Below, piece by piece: positions 1 through 6,492 of a DNA stretch of 10,144 nucleotides. The translations under genes were made by a program, and so were the position numbers. The stretch's first letter is position 1. Each line of letters opens with the position of its first letter. Source of the DNA: Hydnum rufescens UP504 (lineage: Eukaryota; Basidiomycota; Agaricomycetes; Cantharellales; Hydnaceae); NCBI GenBank assembly GCA_014904985.1, contig MU129487.1, positions 1 through 10,144 of the forward strand, read 5' to 3'. The notes under the pieces were generated by a model that was not told the DNA's origin, ran no database searches, and saw only the letters and a program-made list of their open reading frames with translations.

Positions 1-330
1 CAAGATGATGGGAAGTGGCACCCTGTGGGCTTTCTTGTCAAAAAGCTTATCCGAGGCCGAGAGAAACTACAACATCTACAACAAGGAGCTCTTAGCCATC
101 ATCCGGGCCTTAGAAGCTTGGAGACACTACCTCGAAGGTTCCCCTCACTCGGTCGAGATCTTGACGGACCACCAGAACCTCCAGTACTTCCGGTCTGCCC
201 AGAAGTTGAACCGGAGGCAGGCCCAGTGGAGCATATTCCTCTCTCGGTTCAACTTCACCCTCCAACACTGTTCTGGGACACAATCTGGGAAGCCTGACAC
301 CCTCTCACGCCAATCAGACCATCCATGTGG
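1..330 (+). other. RNase H domain of the Ty3/Gypsy pol
   Basis: The domain hydrolyses the RNA strand of RNA:DNA hybrids during reverse transcription. Visible are the KELLAI motif with the second acidic catalytic residue (Glu at 86-88), the TDH motif with the third (Asp at 167-169), the KLNRRQ segment, and GKPDTLSR with the last acidic residue (Asp at 296-298). The first catalytic Asp lies upstream of the window. Bases 1-27 read in frame 1 (QDDGKWHPV) and the rest in frame 2, so an extra G near 28 breaks the domain. Confidence 0.9.
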
Positions 331-595
331 GGACTCTGACAATTCCGATGTGGTGCTCCTGAAACCGGCCGCCTTCCAGACATGGGCCACCGACTCCCAG
401 AGGTTGTCACAGTCAAAGGCCCAGCCAGAGCCTGATGGCACGGATTAAAAGGGCAATGGAGATTGACGATAAAGTGGTCCAGATCATTAAGGAGCTGAAT
501 GGGGATGGACTGAAGACACACCTCAAGGATTGGGAACTCCATGGCTCCACGGTTCTCTACTGAGGCCATGTATATGTCCCGTTGGACCAAAACTC

Positions 596-1300
596 CGTCA
601 TGCCCTTGTGCACGAGCACCATGATACTCCAACCACGGGTCACCCCGGACGGTGGAAGACATATGAGCTGGTGTCCTGCCACTACTGGTGGCCGGGATGT
701 CTCAATACATTGTGACCTATGTCTCTGCCTGTGACACTTGCAACCGGATGAAAACCTTCCCCTCCAAGCCATCTGGAACACTCCACCCCAACCCTGTGCC
801 AGACCATCGATGGCAGGTCATATCCATGGACATGATCATGGAGCTCCTGGAATCACATGGATTTGACAGCATGATGATCATCGTCGATCGATTATCCAAA
901 CGAATCCATGCAATGCCCCTGACCACCACAGTTGATTCTGCCGGGGTCACCTGTCTGTTCTGAGACAATGTGTGGAGACATCACGGCCTTCTGGAAACCA
1001 TTATCAGTGACTGAGGCACCACCTTCACTTCCAAGTTCATGAAGGAGCTGAACTCACTCCTTGGCATTAAGGCAAATTTCTTGACAGCATTCCACCCCCA
1101 GATGGATGGACAGACAGAGCGTGTCAACCAGGAAATTGAGCAATACCTCTGGATCTTTGTTAACCACCAGTAGAACAACTGGGCGGAATGGCTCCCTATT
1201 GCGGAGTTCGCATATAACAACCGGGTGCACTCCTCTACATGCCAGACCCCGTTCTGGCTGGACTCCGGACAGGACCCTCGCCTTGGCACTGAACCAGTCC
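596..1300 (+). other. Integrase: HHCC zinc finger and DDE catalytic core
   Basis: The HHCC finger is read across a frame change: histidines at 617/620 and 641 (GHPG), then the WWPG motif and CDTC with cysteines at 730 and 739. The catalytic core follows: Asp 829-831, Asp 1009-1011 and Glu 1117-1119 in GQTER. The last two are exactly 35 residues apart, the D35E spacing of retroviral and Ty3 integrases. The usual HPQTDGQTER reads HPQMDGQTER (ATG at 1102 for a likely ACG), a missense change also of CpG type. TGA codons at 961 and 1012 and TAG at 1171 interrupt the core. Confidence 0.9.
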
Positions 1301-1485
1301 GTGCCAGGACGATTGAAGCCACCTCGGACTTCATCACTCGGATGCGGAAGGCTACAGACGAAGCCCAGGCCGCCTTACGGAGGGCTGCAGAAGACATGGC
1401 ATGCTTCTATGATGCCCACCGCACAGACGCTCCGGAATACACAATTGGCAACCAAGTTTGGCTGGATGCACGTGACATCTCCACT

Positions 1486-1629
1486 GACCACCCCACCAAA
1501 AAACTCTCCGACAAATGGCTTGGACCCTATAAGGTTGATAAAGTCATCTCCCACTCTGCCATCCGTCTCAAACTCCCTGCCTCTATGCATATCCACCCAG
1601 TGTTCCATGTGTCTAAACTCCACCCCTTC
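1486..1629 (+). other. GPY/F module at the integrase C terminus
   Basis: The segment KLSDKWLGPYKVDKV (GPY at 1522-1530), followed by a beta-rich stretch ending in HPVFHVSKLHPF, is the GPY/F domain of Ty3-type and gammaretroviral integrases, which helps integrase multimerise and bind DNA. The next codon is TGA (1630-1632) where related proteins continue, often with Arg-Pro, consistent with a lost CGA. Confidence 0.8.
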
Positions 1630-1695
1630 TGACCAGACCCGATTGCAGAGCGCACAGCTCACCCCCCACCACCCCCAATCTTACAAGGAGGTGAA

Positions 1696-1860
1696 GAGGA
1701 GTATGAAGTCAAGCGAATTGAGAATTCCAGGTATTTCCGCCAGAAACTCCAGTACCTAGTGAAGTGGAAGGGGTACCTGGCTTCCGACAATGAGTGGGTC
1801 CCCGAAGCCAACCTGGAAAACGCCCCAGAGGCTGTTCAGGAATTCCACTGGACTCATCCG
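1696..1860 (+). other. Chromodomain at the pol C terminus
   Basis: A chromodomain-like fold is read from YEVKRI (Tyr at 1702) through YLVKWKGY (Trp 1765) to DNEWVPEANL (Trp 1795), followed by a helix ending FHWTHPEAPR. The three aromatics match the usual methyl-lysine cage. In chromoviruses this domain recognises H3K9-methylated nucleosomes and biases integration to heterochromatin, which fits the repeat-rich surroundings. The domain itself has no stop. About 35 further residues follow before the pol stop. Confidence 0.85.
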
Positions 1861-1968
1861 GAGGCCCCGAGATGCATTAATGCCGTGGAGTTTGCCTCCA
1901 TACCATTCAGGACCACCCAGTTCCTCACGGAATCTCCGATGGACCTCCTGGACTGGTTGAGGCATTGA

Positions 1969-2061
1969 TGGATTCAAGGAACAACGTATTTACAATGAGG
2001 AACAAAAAAAAAAGGAGGAAAAGGAAACAGGGAGGAGTGGAGGACAGAACAACGACTCGGA
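1969..2061. other. Short convergent gap between pol and the antisense gene
   Basis: Ninety-three bases separate the pol stop from the antisense stop, so the two genes converge tail to tail. The gap is purine-rich, with a run of ten A at about 2004. Any 3' end signals for the two transcripts would lie here or overlap the opposing gene; I see no clear poly(A) signal. Confidence 0.6.
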
Positions 2062-2150
2062 CTACTCATCACCCTCGCCCTCATCATCATCGTCTTCATC
2101 ATCCATGTCATCATCCTCGTCATCAACATCGCCGTTCCCACCCTCACTGT
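2062..2150 (-). repeat. Trinucleotide-rich stretch coding the acidic tail
   Basis: On the + strand this is an imperfect run of TCATCN/CATCAT triplets. In the antisense frame it gives alternating Asp and Glu. Such low-complexity acidic tails end many nuclear proteins. No function can be assigned from it alone. Confidence 0.7.
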
Positions 2151-2734
2151 CCATTATGTTGATGGGCTCCTCGGTACGTTGATGCTTGATCCTGTGTCTG
2201 GACAACAGGCCCCCACCGGAGGCCAGCTCGACTGTTCCAGACCTGATCCCCATCCACTCCGGACTTGGGACTGAAGGACAAGAAACCACCTGGCGAGGGA
2301 CCAGGTGCTGAGCAATGGCCTGGAGTGAGTCTTGCATCTCCCCCACTGACATCGCCATCTCCTCCACGGCCCAGGCCTGCTTCTCCAACGCCTTGGCTGA
2401 CCATTTGTGTGCAAGCGCACTTTGTTCCATGGCTACCACCAGTCAGAGCTGGACATCCGCGGCAGGAGCACGAGCATGGCCCCAACCCGTCAATGGCTTG
2501 GCTCCGGATGCCCCTTTGTCGCCCAGCGTGCACCGAACCTTCACCATGAAGCACAGCTGGCATGCCCGCGTTCCCGGCTTGTCCTGGGGGACACAAGAAA
2601 TCCAGTGCTGAATGCAGTGGACGCACACAGTAGACCTGGAGGACATTGTTACCAAGTAAGCAGAACTTCACCAAGACATGGACTCATGGCTGGTTCACAG
2701 AGTCCTCCCGGACCCTTCTGGCAGTAGCCTCCAC

Positions 2735-2805
2735 AGTAGCCTTAGCCTCTGTGGCAGCCTTGGCCTCTGCAGCGGCCTTGGCCTCTGCAGCTGCCTTACA
2801 ATGTG
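2735..2805 (-). repeat. Short GC-rich tandem repeat coding AEAKAA units
   Basis: Degenerate 18-bp units (+ strand core GCCTTGGCCTCTGCAGC) lie within the antisense gene and translate on the - strand to repeated Ala-Glu-Ala-Lys-Ala-Ala/Thr. They extend the helical N-terminal segment. Unit number probably varies between copies. Confidence 0.65.
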
Positions 2806-3027
2806 CTGCCTCAGCCACCTTCCACTTTGCCTCTTCCTTCTTCCGCTCCTCCTCCATGAGCCTGGCCTCCTCCTCCTGTGCCTCCCTCAATGCCTGTGCA
2901 GCCTCTTCACGGTGGAGACGAGCTTCTTCGAATGGAGAACGATTATTGCCTGACATGTTACATGGCACAAGAACTCCAGATGCTTCTGCGGATCGATCCT
3001 TCCAGCCCGCTCAGGACGATCGGGCTT

Positions 3028-3037
3028 AAGAGGGGGG
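3028..3037 (+). promoter_or_regulatory. Polypurine tract, plus-strand primer of the retrotransposon
   Basis: AAGAGGGGGG lies three bases before the TGTCAG start of the LTR. This is the expected place and composition for the RNase H-resistant primer of plus-strand DNA synthesis in LTR elements. Confidence 0.8.
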
Positions 3038-3040
3038 TAA

Positions 3041-3588
3041 TGTCAGAGTTCGTCCATTTCCTGGTTAATTCTGGATTTGTTTCCAGTTTTGGTTCCAGCC
3101 TGTTTCCGATTTGCCCCCATCTCCGTTTCATTCCCCCTTCATTTCCACATTTCCTTTACTTCCGGTTCCCACACACTTACCCCTGGCCCTGTCCCTGTCC
3201 CCTCCACTTTCCCATCCCCTGCCCGCTCCCCCTCTTGTGCCTGCCCCCCTGTAACCACCTCTCATTAAGCAATCAGTCCCCTGTAGTATAGGACCTATGT
3301 ATAAGTAGTCCGGGGTGAAATCCAGAGACTCAGCTTTGGTCTCTCAGGATTTCCGCTTCTACTCCAGACTACAGTCCGAGTACCTTCCAGCTGACTCTGT
3401 GAGCTTAAGGACTGCTGTGCTCGTTTCTGCCTAGTCCCTTCTGGGCTGCTGGATTGCCTCTCCATCCCATCCTTGTTATCTCATTCTTGCCCAGATTCTC
3501 CCGGACCTAGCCGGACTTACACCAGACTTAGTCAGAGTTATCTGTGTTTATATTTGTTTGGTGCTCTCGTTGCAGCGTGGCCCTGACA
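3041..3588 (+). mobile_element. 3' LTR of the Ty3/Gypsy chromovirus
   Basis: The 548-bp segment starts TGTCAG and ends CTGACA, a perfect 6-bp terminal inverted repeat of the TG...CA type, directly after the polypurine tract. The 5' half is pyrimidine-rich with many TTCC and CCCCT blocks (U3-like). A TATA-type box lies at 3300-3306, and the rest would be R/U5. The partner LTR is upstream of the window, so identity and target duplication (the 3' flank begins AGGAG at 3589) cannot be checked. CpGs are still frequent here and almost disappear right after the LTR end. Confidence 0.85.
3299..3306 (+). promoter_or_regulatory. TATA-type box in the LTR
   Basis: GTATAAGT in the middle of the LTR, after a C-rich upstream half, is the best candidate for the U3 core promoter that would drive the genomic RNA. 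The initiation site would be expected a few tens of bases downstream, within 3325-3345. Its position is the main support. Confidence 0.5.
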
Positions 3589-3664
3589 AGGAGGGTGGAA
3601 GCAGTGGGGAAGGCAAAGGGGGGGTACACAAAATACTGAACTGTAATGATTTGTGTCACAATTT

Positions 3665-3881
3665 CATGTGCCACAAAACCGTTGCAATGATATAGGTGGC
3701 TTGTTAAGGGCATATCTCTGTCAAATATTGATGGATTGCTATGAAATTTGGCACATGTGTAGACAAGAAGCATATACATCTTTAACATATTTCTTCAAAT
3801 TTTTTGAATGGCTGGTTGGGGAGGTATAAACAAAGAGAGTCAAAAGTGGCAAACATTGCAATGGTTTTGTGGGTCACTGTA
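3665..3881. mobile_element. Small inverted-repeat element, Tc1/mariner-like MITE candidate
   Basis: The left end (3665-3689) contains CCACAAAACCGTTGCAATG. The right end (3854-3879) is its reverse complement with one mismatch and one gap, giving arms of about 22-25 bases around a non-coding interior of about 165 bp. The right end reads CACTG followed by TA (3880-3881), as for a CAGTG-type end beside a TA target. The left end has decayed (CATGTG) and no TA is visible there. No transposase is encoded, so it would be a non-autonomous element. The superfamily assignment is inference. Confidence 0.5.
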
Positions 3882-4149
3882 CCTATACTGTGGAGCTATG
3901 TCCCCTATCACCATCAAGACATTGAAATTGAGTTCATTGTGCTGTTGTGAGTAGTGGAAAATGATGTTGTACCTTTGTGAACCTTTGCCACAAGTTGCTT
4001 GTACCTGGTGATCACAGACAAATTGCAGGGTAAGCCTAAAAAGGCAATAATAGAAGTGTAAATGAAGGCTGATAAAAAAATGGAAATAAGCCTTTTATCT
4101 GACTATTAGCAACTTTATATGGAGGACAAAGGCTGTCAGTAACTTTTCA
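3882..4149. other. AT-rich non-coding stretch
   Basis: I see no reading frame, RNA gene or clear repeat here. It contains no CpG. Confidence 0.5.
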
Positions 4150-4280
4150 TGGTGGATAGAGGGATGGAAGTGGTGGTATTTTGGTTGGGTGAGCAGGAGG
4201 AATCTGCAGGCTATGATGTAGGGAGATTGCAAGGGACTGCAATTGAAAAGTGTTCACCACCTGTAGAAGAGAAAAAGTTC
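4150..4280 (+). repeat. Dispersed repeat, copy 1
   Basis: GGATGGAAGTGGTGGTA and ATTGCAAGGGACTGCAATT, followed by AAGTGTTCACCACCTGT, recur in the same order and strand at 8079-8200. The last block is nearly identical (about 50 bp); the middle has diverged. It could be a fragment of the larger repeated family at 8079-9810. An open frame of 64 codons here (4149-4343) resembles nothing I know. Confidence 0.55.
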
Positions 4281-4392
4281 AAGCCTCAAAAAAACCCCTT
4301 AGTTCAAGCTCTTCAAGAAAAATCTGTGTCTTACCAGTGTTGAACTCTAAAAGAGAGGTATAACCACTTACACTAAGGAAGTCCACATTTTG

Positions 4393-4990
4393 GCACCTGA
4401 CTTAAGGGCAGGTGATCTAGTAAGAGGTTAGTGAGGGAGATGAGTAAGACAATTAGTAAGGCATTAGAAATGGATGGGTAAGGTGATTAGTGAGCATGAC
4501 TAAAGGATGAGTAAGGGGATTAGTAAGTGGATGAGTCATGTGGAGGGTTCAGAAAGGTATAAAGAGAGGGGGGATTTAGTGTAGAAAATCATCCCTCCAA
4601 GGATCAAACCCAAGAAGGTGCCCCCTGAGGATCACAGTACCCTAGTATCCAAGTACCCATTAGTAGAGAGAATAATAGTATCTCAAACAAGGAGAAGAGT
4701 ATAAAAGGGAATAAGAGAATCAGAGTGTGTCAGTCTTGCTTAGTCATGTGAAGTATAGTGGATAGTTGTAGAACCCTCAAAGTAGGAGTTGCTAGACAAC
4801 CATTCTTGAAGTTGTGTTTGAACCTTGAGTCTTGCAGTTGTATCTTGAAGTGTCTTGGAAGTCTTAAGGTCTTGTGTTCAAATCTTGGTGTCTTTGTATC
4901 CATGTTTTGGAGTATCTGAAGGTCCTGTGTTCAAATCTTGTGCTAAGCATCTATCTTGGAGTTTAGTGTTCTAGGTCTAGAGTCAAACCA
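4393..4990 (+). repeat. Old LTR- or promoter-like stretch with tandem repeats
   Basis: From 4416 to 4545 degenerate units of the form GATGAGTAAGG..ATTAGTAAG repeat. Two TATA-type boxes follow, TATAAAG (4558) and TATAAAAG (4700). From about 4808 to 4966 units of about 53 bp repeat, the clearest pair starting AAGGTCTTGTGTTCAAATC at 4866 and AAGGTCCTGTGTTCAAATC at 4919. This resembles a decayed LTR (U3, R, U5), but I cannot define TG/CA ends, a primer-binding site or a partner. Confidence 0.3.
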
Positions 4991-5213
4991 ACAACCAAAC
5001 TGATACAAAATAACAGCTGAGTGGTGCATAACCCATCAAAACTGATCTGTCCTCATCTAAAACCAATCTAAACAAACATCTCATAACATTTCCACTGATT
5101 AAAACAAATAAAGCCCATTAGGTCTCTTCTATACTGGGCTTAAATGAAAGGCATGAAAGGCCTTGATTCCCCCTTTCCAATGGTCCTGGTTATAATGAAA
5201 TTGGAGCAGTGGT
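4991..5213. other. AT-rich stretch without recognisable features
   Basis: I find no reading frame, RNA gene or repeat that can be supported. CpG is absent. Confidence 0.45.
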
Positions 5214-5548
5214 TCATCTTTTAGGTGCATTTTTTTCCTTGATGAGCTGGCACCCATATCTCCCCCATTTCTGCACCAATTTCCTTTGTTTTTGTACCAT
5301 GAGATTCATCTCATTTAGCTCTATCCTCATCTCTGAGGATGATTAGTTTGGTGCCTCCAATGTGGAGCTGCCTAACATTTCCTGTTTTAGCATCCTGACC
5401 AACCTCCTGCCATCAATTCTCCACAGATTGTGGTGGAGGCACCACTATTCAATCCATCTTGATCTTCTCTGTCCATAAACTCAGTTTCAATGTACTGTAT
5501 ATCTTCCTTCTCACATTATGTGCATTTTTCTCTCAAATCATCTGACAT
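5214..5548 (-). pseudogene. Possible decayed coding stretch, minus strand, unknown
   Basis: From the ATG complementary to 5546-5548 (MSDDLREKCT) the reverse strand reads through about 50 codons with one stop (TAA, about 5513). Near 5395-5400 another frame takes over (MLKQEMLGSS), passes a TAA and ends at the TGA at 5214-5216. The second part (ELNEMNLMVQKQRKLVQKWG) is charged and helix-like. I do not recognise it. The stops are not of the TGA type seen elsewhere, so this may be chance. Confidence 0.2.
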
Positions 5549-5637
5549 GCACACCAACCAGCCTCTTTTTCTTTAGTTTTCATCCCTAAGCATACACTAT
5601 ATAATATCTATACTGTTTTATATATTTATTTACTGCA

Positions 5638-5993
5638 TTGTGCTATGTGGTATTGACCCACACATCATATGCTGTTGGAACCAGGCAATTGCCAGTGTTG
5701 AGTTGCAGATTCAATTTGCCAGCAACAGCCAGAAGTTTTTTTTTTATCAACTTGACTCCACCCTCATCCCCTACTGAGAGCCCAGGAGAAGCCACCCCAC
5801 CCCAGTCTCTACTGGGGTGTGGTGATAAGGTATGTTATGATTGCTTGGTGCAAAAAGAGCAGCCAGATTTTGGATGACTCTTGATTTTTTTTAGGAACTG
5901 TTGTCTCCCCAATACAGCCCCCCCCACTGGACTCCTAGCTGCCTCCTCACCCTCTTAGTGCCCCCTCAGGTCCCCCCTCAACTTCAAAGCTAG
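5638..5993 (+). CDS. Candidate two-exon small gene or exon fragment, unknown
   Basis: An open frame from ATG 5638 reaches a consensus fungal intron: donor GTATGT at 5830 and acceptor TTTTTTTTAG ending at 5894, 65 bp long, with a possible TGAC branch site at about 5876. Splicing keeps phase 0 and continues (ELLSPQYSPPHWTPS) to TAG at 5991-5993, giving about 97 residues rich in Pro, Ser and Leu, with TPPSSPTESPGEATPP in the middle. Unspliced, the frame ends at 5877. No domain is recognised. The sequence has no CpG, so if it was a gene it is probably old and mutated. The start is only the first ATG in frame and the true 5' end is uncertain. Confidence 0.25.
5830..5894 (+). other. Candidate spliceosomal intron, 65 bp
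   Basis: It starts GTATGT and ends with eight T then AG. Its size and ends are typical of basidiomycete introns, and its removal preserves the reading frame. Chance occurrence is possible in AT-rich DNA. Confidence 0.35.
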
Positions 5994-6051
5994 CCCCCCC
6001 TTCTTCCCTGTGGATAACTGGGCTGAAAGTGCCAGGCAACTAAAAGTAAGA

Positions 6052-6083
6052 TTACCTAATTATTAAATTGCATAATTAGGTAA
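6052..6083. repeat. Palindrome, 11-bp arms
   Basis: TTACCTAATTA (6052-6062) and TAATTAGGTAA (6073-6083) are perfect reverse complements around a 10-base loop. The arms share the ATTAGGTAA core of the array that follows. It could be a protein-binding site or the end of an unrecognised element. A transcription terminator is unlikely because the arms are AT-rich. Confidence 0.7.
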
Positions 6084-6088
6084 GACCC

Positions 6089-6153
6089 AGATTAGGTAAT
6101 AGCCCGATTAAGTAATAGCTAGATTAGGTAATTGCTGGGTGAGGTAATGCTTA
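6089..6153 (+). repeat. Short tandem array with ATTAGGTAAT core
   Basis: Four degenerate units of 15-17 bp start at 6089, 6106, 6121 and 6138, each with GATTAGGTAAT or a close variant (GATTAAGTAAT, GTGAGGTAAT). Together with the palindrome just upstream this makes six copies of the core within 100 bases. One unit keeps a rare CpG (6105). Confidence 0.6.
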
Positions 6154-6230
6154 TATAATGAAGTATATTATGTAATTGTGTGCCATATTAGGAATGATTA
6201 CAAAGCACTGGTAAGGATATATCATGTGTA

Positions 6231-6426
6231 GTAGGTGATATGCAGTCATAGTAGGTGATATGGATTCCATAGCAGGTGATATGGATTTCCTAGCAGGTGA
6301 TATGCATTCCATAGAAGGTGATATGAATTTCATAGTAGGTGATATAGATTCCATAGTAGGTGAGATGGATTCCATCACAGGTGATATGGATTCCATAGCA
6401 GATGATATGGACTCCATAGTAGGTAC
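6231..6426 (+). repeat. 21-bp minisatellite, about nine copies
   Basis: Units of 21 bp with core GGTGATATGGATTCC and a variable end (ATAGTA, ATAGCA, CTAGCA, ATAGAA, ATCACA) run head to tail. Because 21 is a multiple of three, frames stay open through the array: MDSIAGD-like heptads on + (6260-6442) and MESISPT-like on -. I call it a repeat, not a gene. Related GCAGGTG pieces continue at 6440 and 6482. It ends shortly before the decayed coding region. Confidence 0.85.
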
Positions 6427-6492
6427 TAGTCATCTACCATAGCAGGTGGCACAGGATGTCATTCTGTAGCATCCAGGAATAGCAGGTGATAA

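Larger units (their letters stand above)
1..1968 (+). pseudogene. pol: Ty3/Gypsy chromovirus pol polyprotein, 3' part (RNase H, integrase, chromodomain), broken
   Basis: This is the C-terminal part of a retrotransposon polyprotein that degrades RNA in RNA:DNA hybrids and inserts the cDNA into the host genome. Order: RNase H (1-330), linker, HHCC finger (about 600-745), DDE integrase core (about 790-1200), GPY/F module (about 1490-1630), chromodomain (about 1696-1855), stop at 1966-1968. The window starts inside RNase H, so protease and reverse transcriptase are missing only because of the window edge. The frame changes at about 28 (an extra G in GTGGGC), between 395 and 430, at about 590 (A run) and at about 697 (a lost base in the WPGM motif). 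In-frame stops are TGA 561, TGA 961, TGA 1012, TAG 1171 and TGA 1630. From 697 to 1968 the frame is continuous apart from stops. The four TGA codons sit where CGA (Arg) is expected. Domain assignment is firm; activity of this copy is excluded. Confidence 0.93.
2062..2956 (-). pseudogene. Antisense accessory gene of the chromovirus: coiled coil, Cys6 zinc-type cluster, acidic tail
   Basis: It lies inside the element, between pol and the 3' LTR, on the opposite strand. I start it at the ATG complementary to 2954-2956 (MSGNNRSPFEEARLHREEA). The order is: an N-terminal Glu/Ala/Lys-rich region (about 2690-2950), probably a long helix or coiled coil with AEAKAA repeats; six cysteines (2530-2625) spaced CX2CX6CX10CX2CX6C with a basic KVRC end; a second helical segment (about 2300-2440, ALEKQAWAVEEMAMSVGEM); and a nearly all Asp/Glu tail (2062-2150) ending in TAG. 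The frame changes between about 2636 and 2686, and a TGA at 2443-2445 (CTC TGA CTG, probably once CGA) splits the second half, so this copy is not intact. The cysteine spacing suits a zinc-binding, DNA-binding module. Function is unknown; a regulator of the element or an accessory protein is inference. Confidence 0.72.

Noticed and set aside
1106..1759. Longest open frame in the window, + strand, 217 codons
   Set aside because: It is out of frame with the integrase domain, which is read with clear motifs in another frame over the same bases.
1965..2162. + strand frame rich in His, Arg and Pro after pol
   Set aside because: Its composition comes from the triplet repeat that codes the acidic tail on the other strand; it is not an extension of pol.
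2636..2698. 63-bp GT-AG intron in the antisense gene
   Set aside because: Donor (GTGAAC) and acceptor (CCAG) are acceptable, but 63 is divisible by three, so it would remove the TGA at 2684-2686 without moving into the frame of the cysteine cluster; a small indel is still needed.
2265..2727. Several + strand open frames of about 90-106 codons
   Set aside because: They lie opposite the antisense gene and show no protein-like pattern; they are shadows of a GC-rich coding region.
2646..3029. + strand open frame rich in Ala, Ser and Leu
   Set aside because: It is the complement of the Glu/Ala/Lys coiled-coil segment of the antisense gene and arises from its repeats.
3528..3788. - strand open frame of 86 codons
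   Set aside because: It spans the LTR end, the flank and the inverted-repeat element, so it cannot be an ancestral gene.
6231..6426. CRISPR-like array
   Set aside because: Units are contiguous 21-bp repeats without unique spacers, and the context is eukaryotic.
6260..6442. Small gene coding a heptad-repeat protein
   Set aside because: Frames are open on both strands because the repeat period is a multiple of three; there is no start context or non-repeat domain to support a gene.
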